From: Ectorhizobium quercum
GTDB lineage: Bacteria; Pseudomonadota; Alphaproteobacteria; Rhizobiales; Rhizobiaceae
Reading direction: 5' to 3'
Assembly: GCF_026552795.1 (NCBI RefSeq)
Contig: NZ_JANFPI010000006.1
Span: 1 to 64,000 of the forward strand
Length of the DNA stretch: 64,000 bases
Below are positions 17,036-24,696 of the stretch, one piece after another. The notes below the pieces were generated by a model that saw only the letters and a list, made by a program, of their open reading frames with translations, searched no databases and was not told the origin of the DNA. A program made the position numbers and the translations under genes. Position 1 is the first letter of the stretch. Each line of letters opens with the position of its first letter.

Positions 17036-17057
17036 AGCCCGGCGGAGGCACCGGGCT
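17036..17057 (+). terminator. Hairpin after the secreted hypothetical gene
   Basis: AGCCCGG pairs with CCGGGCT around an eight-base loop, eight bases after the stop codon. There is no T-run, so the stronger palindrome at 17194 probably completes termination. Confidence 0.4.
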
Positions 17058-17085
17058 CGGTCTATTGGCCAACCGTCCCCTTTTA

Positions 17086-17160
17086 TCACCCTCGTGCCAG
17101 ACCCGAGGGTCCACGCCGCAAGCGGCGTGGTGGATGGTCGGGTCGAGCCCGACCATGACG
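17086..17160. repeat. REP-like double-stem element (copy 1)
   Basis: Two palindromes sit side by side: ACCCTCGTGCCAGACCCGAGGGT around 17088-17110 and GATGGTCGGGTCGAGCCCGACCAT around 17133-17157, with a CACGCCGCAAGCGGCGTG stem between. The same modules recur at 27780-27856, 33747-33818 and 38461-38535, always between genes. Confidence 0.75.
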
Positions 17161-17193
17161 AAAGAAAGCAATGAGCCGTTTATCGGCAGTTCG

Positions 17194-17222
17194 AGCCCGG
17201 TGCGCGCACCGGGCTTTTCCTT
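17194..17222 (+). terminator. Intrinsic terminator between converging genes
   Basis: An uninterrupted 22-bp palindrome (AGCCCGGTGC mirrored by GCACCGGGCT) is followed by TTTTCC. It lies between the secreted protein gene and the 3' end of prfB, and the palindrome could work in both directions. Confidence 0.75.
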
Positions 17223-17237
17223 TTCGTCGGGGGGCCG

Positions 17238-18369
17238 TCAGTCGATATCGGAAACCGCAGCGTCCGGCTTGCCGCTGATGCGGTGTGCCAGAGCGGCTTC
17301 CATGAACTCGTCCAGCTCGCCGTCCAGCACATCGCCGGGAGCGGTGCTTTCGACGCCCGTGCGCAGATCCTTCACCAGCTGGTAGGGTTGCAACACATAG
17401 GAGCGGATCTGGTGGCCCCAGCCGATCTCCGTCTTCGATGCCGCTTCGGCGTTCGCCGCCTCCTCGCGCTTCTTCAGCTCGGCTTCATACAGTCGTGCGC
17501 GCAGCATGTCCCACGCCTTGGCGCGGTTCTTGTGCTGCGAACGTTCCTGCTGGCAGGCCACCACGATGCCGGTCGGAATATGTGTGATACGCACGGCCGA
17601 ATCGGTGGTGTTGACGTGCTGGCCGCCGGCGCCGGACGAGCGGTAGGTGTCGATGCGGCAATCGCTTTCGTTAATGTCGATGTCGATCGAGTCGTCGACC
17701 ACCGGATAGACCCAGATCGACGAGAACGAGGTATGGCGGCGGGCATTCGAATCGTAAGGCGAAATGCGCACCAGACGATGCACGCCCGATTCGGTCTTCA
17801 GCCAGCCGTAGGCATTATGGCCCTTGACGAGGATCGTCGCGGACTTGATGCCGGCCTCTTCGCCGTCGTTGACTTCCATAAGCTCGACCTTGAAGCCGGA
17901 ACGCTCGGCCCAGCGGGTATACATGCGCAGAAGCATGTTCGCCCAGTCCTGGCTTTCCGTTCCGCCCGCGCCCGAATGCACTTCGAGATAGGTGTCGTTG
18001 GCATCCGCCTCGCCGGACAGCATGGCTTCCACCTGACGGCGGTTCGCCTCCGCCTTCAGCGCCTTGAGCTGGTTCTCGGCATCGGCGACGATTTCGGCGT
18101 CACCTTCCTCCTCGCCCATTTCGATCAGCTCGACATTGTCGCTGAGCTGCTGCTCGAGCGCACGCACGCCGGAGATCGATTCCTCAAGCTGCTGACGCTC
18201 GCGCATCAGCTTCTGCGCTTCCGAGGCATTGTTCCAGAGGTTCGGGTCCTCTGCCTTGTTATTCAACCAGTCCAGTCGTCTTACCGCCTGGTCCCAGTCA
18301 AAGATGCCTCCTCAGCAGGCTTATGGCCTGCTTGATTTCGTCGGTTACGTTTACGATTTCAGCTCGCAT
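17238..18369 (-). CDS. prfB: Peptide chain release factor 2 (needs +1 frameshift)
   Basis: RF2 releases finished proteins at UGA and UAA codons. The gene begins at 18369 ([19 protein letters not shown]), reaches an in-frame TGA as codon 24, and continues in the +1 frame from GAC at 18299 to the stop at 17238, giving about 376 residues. The catalytic GGQ lies in [18 protein letters not shown]. Annotation without the shift would start at an internal position and lose the N-terminal helix. The UGA shift site makes RF2 level self-limiting, as established in E. coli. The gene lies downstream of the phytase-like gene on the same strand but is separated from it by a terminator. Confidence 0.95.
18297..18315 (-). 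promoter_or_regulatory. Programmed +1 frameshift site of prfB
   Basis: On the minus strand the signal reads AGGAGGCATCTTTGAC: a Shine-Dalgarno-like AGGAGG three bases before CTT-TGA-C. This is the classical arrangement in which low RF2 lets tRNA-Leu slip from CUU to UUU and translation resume at GAC. The internal SD here is a perfect match, stronger than the E. coli AGGGGG. Confidence 0.95.
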
Positions 18370-18405
18370 GGTTCCATTCTTCCTGTGATCGGAAAACGCC
18401 CCGTG

Positions 18406-18442
18406 CATAAAAGCGACGGGCGGGGATGTAAACCCCCGCCCG
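18406..18442 (-). terminator. Terminator of the phytase-like gene
   Basis: On the minus strand CGGGCGGGG and CCCCGCCCG form a nine-bp stem with an eight-base loop, followed by TCGCTTTTATG. It separates the phytase-like gene from prfB. Confidence 0.65.
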
Positions 18443-18488
18443 CCGAAAGGGCCTCGATTCCGGCACCGCCCGGAAGGTCCTTCGCGCC

Positions 18489-19850
18489 TTATCGCGCGTT
18501 CAGGAAATCGCCGGCTTCGAGCAGGATGAACTCGTTATTGGCGGCCCGGCCGATCTCGCGCCCGCCGGAAAACGGCAGGTTGTTGTCGTTGGCGACCATG
18601 ATATGCGTGTCGTCGACGCGCATCACGTCCTCGATGGTGAGGAAGGGGAAGGTGAACTTGCCGTTCAGATCGCGGCCGGCGACGATTTCGGGTATCGCCT
18701 TGCCATCGGGATCGTCGATATCCATCAGGTCGATATGGCCGATGCGATGGATGAAGCCTTCGGCATCAACCTTCGACGTGTCGACCAGAACGACATGCTT
18801 CACCCTGGCCGGGAGCGGATAGCAGGCCGACTTGTCCTGCGCGCCCTCGGCGCAGGCGAGACTCGCATCGCCTTCGCCGTTGTCGCGCTCGATCACCAGC
18901 GCGCGGGTTTCGTCGATGAAGTTGAAATCCCCGATGGCCGCGGCGCCGTCGGCCAGCTTGAACCTGAAGCTGTCGCCGGTCCATTCGCCCTTGTCCGTGT
19001 CGAAGGTGATGACGCGCAGGAAATCGCCTTCCGGCTCGCCATCGTCGCCGAGGATCGGCTTTTCGAGCATGGCCCAGAGCCGGTTCGTGCCGGGCTGGAG
19101 CGCCATGCCCTCGTAACCGCCGGAACGCTGCACGCGGAAATCCTTGCCCGGGGCCGCGGGAACGACGATGCCGGGCGTATCCGGTCCGGTCAGCACCTTG
19201 CCGTCGAGCAGCGTCGGATAAACGGCGACGACGCGGCCATCGGCCTTCGCACGGATGATATAGGGGCCGAATTCGTCGCCGATCCAGACTTCGCCGTTCA
19301 GGTACTGGATGCTTTCCGGATCGAAATCCGCGCCGGTCAGATAACGGCTTTCGGTGCCTTCATAGGCGATGCGGAACGGCACCTTGCGGTCCGGATCGTG
19401 CAGGAACACGGTGTCGAGGCGCTCGACCGCGCCCGCCGCGAAATCCGGCTTCATGCGATGGAAGAACAGCAGCGCGTCCGGGCTGTTCGCCTTGGTGCCG
19501 AACCCGTTGTCCGTCAGCGTGAAGACGCTGCCGTCGTCTGCCCGGTTCATCGCAAAGCCGGACATGCCCTGCACCGGCTGGCCGATCAGCGGCAGGGAAA
19601 TGCCGGTCGCATGGCTGCCATAGGCGGGGCCGACGTCGCCCGGGGCGGACATCGGCCGGTCGTTGCGGACCTTGCCGGTGAACTTGCCGGAAACCAGGGC
19701 GTCGCGCGGCGCATCGGCCGGGGGCGCGACCAGCGTCAGCGCGCTCAGATAGGCATGGCCCGCCAGCCTGGACTTGAACACCGTCTCTGCTGCGGCCGGC
19801 AGGCCGAGCGCGAGCGCGGCGGCGCTCGCAAGGAGGAACGTCTTGAACAT
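18489..19850 (-). CDS. Esterase-like/phytase-like periplasmic beta-propeller protein
   Basis: A 453-residue exported protein with a signal peptide (MFKTFLLASAAALALGLPAA, cleavage near AAA-ETV). The mature part has the repeated beta-rich pattern of the 'esterase-like activity of phytase' family, with segments such as FVLTDNGFGTK-type loops (SVFTLTDNGFGTKANSPDAL), EVWIGDEFGPYIIR and GYEGMALQPGTNRLWAMLEK. Family members bind calcium and are annotated as phytase-like phosphatases, but the activity is rarely tested. The start at 19850 was chosen for the signal peptide. No partner gene is obvious; prfB downstream is separated by a terminator. Confidence 0.8.
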   Translation of the reverse strand: MFKTFLLASAAALALGLPAAAETVFKSRLAGHAYLSALTLVAPPADAPRDALVSGKFTGKVRNDRPMSAPGDVGPAYGSHATGISLPLIGQPVQGMSGFAMNRADDGSVFTLTDNGFGTKANSPDALLFFHRMKPDFAAGAVERLDTVFLHDPDRKVPFRIAYEGTESRYLTGADFDPESIQYLNGEVWIGDEFGPYIIRAKADGRVVAVYPTLLDGKVLTGPDTPGIVVPAAPGKDFRVQRSGGYEGMALQPGTNRLWAMLEKPILGDDGEPEGDFLRVITFDTDKGEWTGDSFRFKLADGAAAIGDFNFIDETRALVIERDNGEGDASLACAEGAQDKSACYPLPARVKHVVLVDTSKVDAEGFIHRIGHIDLMDIDDPDGKAIPEIVAGRDLNGKFTFPFLTIEDVMRVDDTHIMVANDNNLPFSGGREIGRAANNEFILLEAGDFLNAR

Positions 19851-19971
19851 GGTGGTTTCCTTCGCATCCGGTTGAAATGGACGCCTGGACATAGCCTGCA
19901 TGTGTGACAGGCGATTTTCACCAAAATCACGGTTTCATGACGGGCGCGACCGGCGCCCGGAAACGCAGAAC

Positions 19972-19996
19972 GGCCACCGCGAGAGCCGCGGTGGCC
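19972..19996 (-). terminator. Hairpin downstream of mrcA
   Basis: GGCCACCGCG pairs perfectly with CGCGGTGGCC around a five-base loop, about 40 bases after the mrcA stop. The T-run is weak, so this is a terminator-like stem rather than a textbook terminator. Confidence 0.5.
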
Positions 19997-20036
19997 AATA
20001 GGGAGCCGGATGATCGGAAAGGTCTCGAAAGGAGGT

Positions 20037-22493
20037 TCAGAAAAGGCCGCCGGAGCCCGATTGCACCGCCTGGTTGGCCTGGGGCGAGGTCCGCAGGATC
20101 TCTTCCGGGGCCATCACGCTGTCCATGCCGATGACGGAGAAGCTGTCGGCCGGGCCGGTGCCGGGCTTGAAGGCCTCCATGATCATGTCCGGATCGCCCG
20201 GCGCAGACTGCATGCCGGTCTTGCGGTCGACGGGGATCATGACCATGCCTTCCGGCACGATGAACTTCGACGGCGGCGTTCCCTTCACCGCTTCCTGCAC
20301 GAAACCGTTGAACAGCGGGGCGGCCAGAGCGCCGCCGGTGCCGCCGCGGCCAAGCGGCGCCGGGGTATCGTAGCCGATATAGAGACCGGCCACGAGATCG
20401 GGCGTATAGCCCACGAACCAGGCGTCCTTCTCGTCGTTGGTCGTGCCGGTCTTGCCGGCAACGTCGCGGTCGAGCTGGATCTTGCCGGCCGCCGTGCCGC
20501 GCTTGACGACGCCTTCCATCATCGAGGTGATCTGGTAGGCCGTCATCGGGTCGAGCACCTGCTCGCGGTTGTCGACGATCTGCGGCTCGTCCTGTCCGGT
20601 CCAGCTCTGGGCGTTGCAGCCCTCGCACACGCGCTCCTCGTGGCGGAAGATCGTCTTGCCGTAGCGGTCCTGAATGCGGTCGACCAGCGTCGGCTTGATC
20701 TGCTTGCCGCCGTTGGCAAGCACCGAATAGGCGGACACCATGCGCAGAACGGTCGTTTCACCGGAACCGAGGGACATGGCGAGAACGGGCAGCATCTTGT
20801 CGTAAATGCCGAAGCGCTCGGCATATTCGGCCACGAGGCTCATGCCCATGTCATCAGCCAGCCGCACCGTCATCAGGTTGCGCGATTTCTCGATGCCGAG
20901 ACGCAGCGTCGAGGGGCCGGCAGAGCCGCCGCCATAGTTTTCGGGCCTCCACAGCTTGCCGCCGGAAACGATTTCCACCGGCGCGTCGAGGATCACGGAT
21001 GCGGGCGTATAGCCGTTGTCGAGGGCGGCCGCGTAGACGAACGGCTTGAAGGACGAACCCGGCTGGCGCATGGCCTGCGTGGCGCGGTTGAACTCGGACT
21101 GGGCGAAGGAGAAGCCGCCCGCCATCGCGAGCACGCGGCCGGTATGCGGGTCCATCGCCACGAGACCGCCCTGAACCTTGGGCGGCTGGCGCAGGCGCCA
21201 CTGGGTGCTGTTCTCGTCGCCGATCCGTTCGACGTAGATCACGTCGCCGCGCGACAGGACCTGATCGGGCGAGCGCGCGTTCCGGTAGGCGCCGGTCGCG
21301 GAGCGATAGGCCCACTTCATGTTGTCGGGCTGGATCGTGCCGGTCACGCGCTCGGCCACGACCCGGCCGCCGCCGTCGCGGGGCGGCTGGAGACCGATTT
21401 CGACGTGATCGGGCGTCGCATCGAGAACCGTCGCGAGCTTCCATTCAGGAACGTCGCGCAGCCCGGGAACCTCGGCAAGCGCCTCACCCCATTCCCTGGC
21501 GCCTTCGAGACGGACGACCGGGCCGTGGAAACCGCGGCGCTCGTCATAGTCGATCAGGCCGTTCTGAAGGATCTTGCGCGCGGCGATCTGCATGCGCGGA
21601 TCGAGCGAGGTCCGCACCGAAAGACCGCCTTCATACAGGGTCTGTTCGCCATACTGGGCGATGATCTGGCGGCGGACTTCCTCGGCGAAGTAGTCGGAGG
21701 CGAAGAGATAGGAACTGCCGCGGCGCATGTTGACGCCGAGATCCTGCTTCTTGGCGTCGCTCGCCTCTTCGGCGGTGATGTAGCCGTCCTCCGCCATGCG
21801 GTCGATCACGTAGTTGCGCCGGATGATCGCCGCTTCCGTGCGCCGGAACGGGTGGTAGTTGTTGGGGCCCTTCGGCAGACCGGCGAGATAGGCGGTCTCG
21901 GCGATCGTGAGTTCCGTCACCGACTTGTTGAAATAGGTGAGCGCGGCGGCGGCGATGCCGTAGGCGTTCTGGCCGTAGAAGATCTCGTTCAGATAGAGTT
22001 CGAGGATCTTGTCCTTCGAATAGGCCTTCTCGATGCGGAAGGACAGAATCGCTTCCTTCACCTTGCGCGTCACCGTCTGGTCCGATGTCAGAAGGAAATT
22101 CTTCGCCACCTGCTGGGTGATGGTCGAGGCGCCTTCCGGCCGGCGGTCGGAGCCGATATTCTGGATGTTGTTCACCACCGCGCGAGCGAGACCGTAGGGG
22201 TCGACGCCCGGATGGTTATAGAAATTCTTGTCCTCGGCGGCGATGAACGCGGCCTTGACGCGATCGGGAATGGCCTGGATCGGCAGGAAAAGCCGCTTTT
22301 CCTTGGCATATTCCGCCATCAGCTCGCCGTTGCCGGCATGCACGCGCGTCGTCACGGGCGGCGCATAGGCGCTCAGCACCTCGTAATCCGGCAGGTCGCG
22401 CATGATGCCCGACAGGTAGACGGCGACCGCGGCGGTCACGCCGAGAAACAGAACGCTGGCCAGCCCGAAAAAATATCCAATCAATCTGATCAT
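20037..22493 (-). CDS. mrcA: Penicillin-binding protein 1A (bifunctional murein synthase)
   Basis: An 818-residue class A PBP that polymerises glycan strands and cross-links peptides in the periplasm. It has one N-terminal membrane anchor (residues 4-30), a GT51 glycosyltransferase domain with catalytic EDKNFYNHPGVDPYG near residue 72, an OB-like insert, and a transpeptidase domain with the SxxK nucleophile in GSSFKPFVYAAAL, SRN in KSRNLMTVRL, and KTGT in AGKTGTTNDEKDAWFVGY. The last 20 residues end in QSGSGGLF. It follows amiC on the same strand, a murein synthesis/hydrolysis pair conserved in Rhizobiales, with 281 bases between. Confidence 0.97.
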   Translation of the reverse strand: MIRLIGYFFGLASVLFLGVTAAVAVYLSGIMRDLPDYEVLSAYAPPVTTRVHAGNGELMAEYAKEKRLFLPIQAIPDRVKAAFIAAEDKNFYNHPGVDPYGLARAVVNNIQNIGSDRRPEGASTITQQVAKNFLLTSDQTVTRKVKEAILSFRIEKAYSKDKILELYLNEIFYGQNAYGIAAAALTYFNKSVTELTIAETAYLAGLPKGPNNYHPFRRTEAAIIRRNYVIDRMAEDGYITAEEASDAKKQDLGVNMRRGSSYLFASDYFAEEVRRQIIAQYGEQTLYEGGLSVRTSLDPRMQIAARKILQNGLIDYDERRGFHGPVVRLEGAREWGEALAEVPGLRDVPEWKLATVLDATPDHVEIGLQPPRDGGGRVVAERVTGTIQPDNMKWAYRSATGAYRNARSPDQVLSRGDVIYVERIGDENSTQWRLRQPPKVQGGLVAMDPHTGRVLAMAGGFSFAQSEFNRATQAMRQPGSSFKPFVYAAALDNGYTPASVILDAPVEIVSGGKLWRPENYGGGSAGPSTLRLGIEKSRNLMTVRLADDMGMSLVAEYAERFGIYDKMLPVLAMSLGSGETTVLRMVSAYSVLANGGKQIKPTLVDRIQDRYGKTIFRHEERVCEGCNAQSWTGQDEPQIVDNREQVLDPMTAYQITSMMEGVVKRGTAAGKIQLDRDVAGKTGTTNDEKDAWFVGYTPDLVAGLYIGYDTPAPLGRGGTGGALAAPLFNGFVQEAVKGTPPSKFIVPEGMVMIPVDRKTGMQSAPGDPDMIMEAFKPGTGPADSFSVIGMDSVMAPEEILRTSPQANQAVQSGSGGLF

Positions 22494-22774
22494 GCAGTGC
22501 TACCGATTTCCCGCCATTGCGCGTATGTCATTCCATACCGCGTTTCACGGCGTTTTGCACGCCGCAAGCCCGTTGACAACCCGTATGCCGGCGCAAGGGC
22601 GCCAAAGTCGAATCCGGAAGCTTCCCGTGCCTGGGAAACAATACCCCTTCCAACATCGGGAATGTGGGTAAAATAGGACTCGCGGCGGCGGTTTCACCCC
22701 GCCGTCCCCAATTTTTAACCGCCTTCCGGCACAGCCCGGCCATTCCGCCTGAAGGCGGGACGGCACCGGGCCGA

Positions 22775-24055
22775 TCACCCGCCTCCGGCCACCGTCTTCT
22801 TGCGATAACCCGAAATTGCGACAGCAAGGAGATCGGCCACCTTTTTTCTCCATGCATCGTCGAGCAGAAGCTTCTCGTCTTCCGGGTTGGACAGGAAGCC
22901 GAGCTCCAGCAGGACGGAGGGAATGTCGTGCGCCTGCAACACGCGGAAACCGGCGAAACGGTGCGGATTGTTGATCAGCCCCACCTGTCCCTCGAAGGAG
23001 GTGACAACCGACCGGGCGAGCGCGATGGAGAAAGCCTGCGTCTCGCGCCGCGTCAGGTCGAGCAGGATGTCGGCCACGTCCGACGGCCCGTCCGGCAGGC
23101 TGAGGCCGGCCAGCTCGTCGGACAGGTTCTCGCGCTTGGCGAGATCGGCAGCCATGCGGTCCGACGCCCTGTCGGAAATGGTGTAGACGGTGGCGCCGCG
23201 GATGTCCTTCTGCCTCAGCGTGTCGGCATGAAGGGAGAGGAACAGGTTCGCCTCCCCCTTGCGGGCGATGTTGACGCGCTCGGACAGCGACAGGAATTCG
23301 TCGCCGCTGCGGGTCAGGAAAGCGTGGATGCCCGGCTCGGCGTTCAGGCGCTCGACCAGCGTCTTGGCCGCGGCGAGCGTGATTTCCTTTTCGGGCGTTC
23401 CGCTCGTCACGCCGCTTGCCCCGGCATCGATCCCGCCATGCCCGGCATCGACCGCGATGACGAACTCCTCCCGCGACGGCTTCACGGCGTCGAGAAGGGC
23501 CGAGAACGCCGCCTTGTCGGCGGGCGTCTCCTCATCCGGCGTCTGCCAGCTCTGGGTGGCGACCAGTTCGCGGTAGGCCTCCGGGGACACTTCCTCGGCC
23601 TCCAGAACCAGCCGATAGCCTTTGCCGTCCTCGTTCTTCATGACGCGGGAGGATGCGAGCCGCGCCGGCTTGACGCCGGCCAGGACGATGCGGGCGCTGT
23701 CGGCGTCCATCGCGCCGTAGCGGATGTCCTCGAAAAGCCCCGTTCCCTTCGGTCCGCCGCCTTCCAGCTCGAACCGCGTCGCCGGCAGATCGATGACGAT
23801 CCTGTCCGGCCGGGTGACGTAATGGACAGAAAAGGCGAAGTCGCGGTCGAAGTCGAAAACGACGCGGGTTTTCACCCGGTCGCCCGCCATGCGCGCCGCG
23901 GAAGCGATCAGTTCGCTGCCCTGCGCGGCGGCCGGAACGGGCGTCCGAACGAAGACGGCTGCGAGCCCGACCAGACAGGCGGCCGCGAATCGCCCCAGGG
24001 TGCGAAGGACGCCTTTTCCGGTCTCACCTGCGCTGGCGGCCGATTTTTTTCGCAT
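22775..24055 (-). CDS. amiC: N-acetylmuramoyl-L-alanine amidase with AMIN domain
   Basis: A 426-residue periplasmic zinc amidase that cuts the bond between MurNAc and L-Ala, used in daughter-cell separation. A signal/anchor occupies about residues 19-44. An N-terminal AMIN domain (residues about 50-160) targets the enzyme to the division site in relatives. The catalytic Amidase_3 domain begins at VIAVDAGHGGIDAGASG, with zinc ligands also in LFLSLHADT and the catalytic glutamate in LLELGFLSNPEDEK. It is divergent from rne across a 641-bp gap and precedes mrcA. Confidence 0.94.
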   Translation of the reverse strand: MRKKSAASAGETGKGVLRTLGRFAAACLVGLAAVFVRTPVPAAAQGSELIASAARMAGDRVKTRVVFDFDRDFAFSVHYVTRPDRIVIDLPATRFELEGGGPKGTGLFEDIRYGAMDADSARIVLAGVKPARLASSRVMKNEDGKGYRLVLEAEEVSPEAYRELVATQSWQTPDEETPADKAAFSALLDAVKPSREEFVIAVDAGHGGIDAGASGVTSGTPEKEITLAAAKTLVERLNAEPGIHAFLTRSGDEFLSLSERVNIARKGEANLFLSLHADTLRQKDIRGATVYTISDRASDRMAADLAKRENLSDELAGLSLPDGPSDVADILLDLTRRETQAFSIALARSVVTSFEGQVGLINNPHRFAGFRVLQAHDIPSVLLELGFLSNPEDEKLLLDDAWRKKVADLLAVAISGYRKKTVAGGG

Positions 24056-24696
24056 TCCGTTCCTTCCGTCTGACCGCGGCGAAAAACATGCAGATCGTCA
24101 AAATCCGCGCCGGCGGAGCATCGAGAGCGATGTTTTGCCGGCAAACAGAGCCGATTCTGCATCGCGGCGCGCAGCAATGCCGTGATTCTCTTAAGGTGCG
24201 CAATTCCATCAATAATATGGCGAAGCGGCTTTTCCCTTGCACTTCATACGGATAAAACATAAAAGGCCAGATAAGGTTAAAGTACCGACGGGATAGGGGA
24301 AAAGGCAGGCTGCCAACGAAACGAGACTTGGCGCCCATCTCCCTAACCTCATCCGACGTCAGAAGGCTTTGACCGGAAACACGATCGCAAACCGGCGGTG
24401 GCCGGAAAAACATACAGGGCGGATTTCCGCCGCGCTCCCAGAGAGCAATTCATCGGACCGTCACGGTCTAGGTTATATCGACTTCTCGTTTGGTCTTTGA
24501 TGTTGGCGAAGCGGATTTGTTCAGAAACAGCGATAGACTGGGTGTCTCACATCCGGCCTGCTGTGTTTCCGCCGATCCTGAGCCTGAGGCCGGCGAGACA
24601 CCCATTATCCGGCATGACAGGAAACGTTCTTCACGGGCCAGCCGCTCGCAGCGGTCGGCCCGTCGTCGTTTCCTCATGCCGAGGAGCTGAATTTCA
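24056..24696. promoter_or_regulatory. Long intergenic region between amiC and rne
   Basis: This 641-bp region separates two divergent genes and holds no convincing gene. It is richer in A and T around 24180-24300 than its flanks and must contain the amiC and rne promoters. The right part would form a long rne leader ending in a strong hairpin (24611-24680). Long, structured leaders are established for rne in other bacteria, where RNase E cuts its own mRNA. Confidence 0.5.
24611..24680 (+). promoter_or_regulatory. Extended hairpin in the rne leader just before the ribosome site
   Basis: A 70-nt, nearly continuous hairpin: GGCATG pairs with CATGCC at its base, AGGAAACG with CGTTTCCT in the middle, and ACGGGCC with GGCCCGT plus CCGCT with AGCGG at the top around a CGC loop. 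The base of the stem abuts the GAGGAG ribosome site, 16 bases before the rne ATG. Such an element is well placed for autoregulation by RNase E cleavage; that role is inferred. Confidence 0.7.

Noticed and set aside
17238..18266. prfB as a 342-codon gene starting at 18266
   Set aside because: Upstream sequence encodes the conserved N-terminus with a classical +1 frameshift site, so the full gene starts at 18369.
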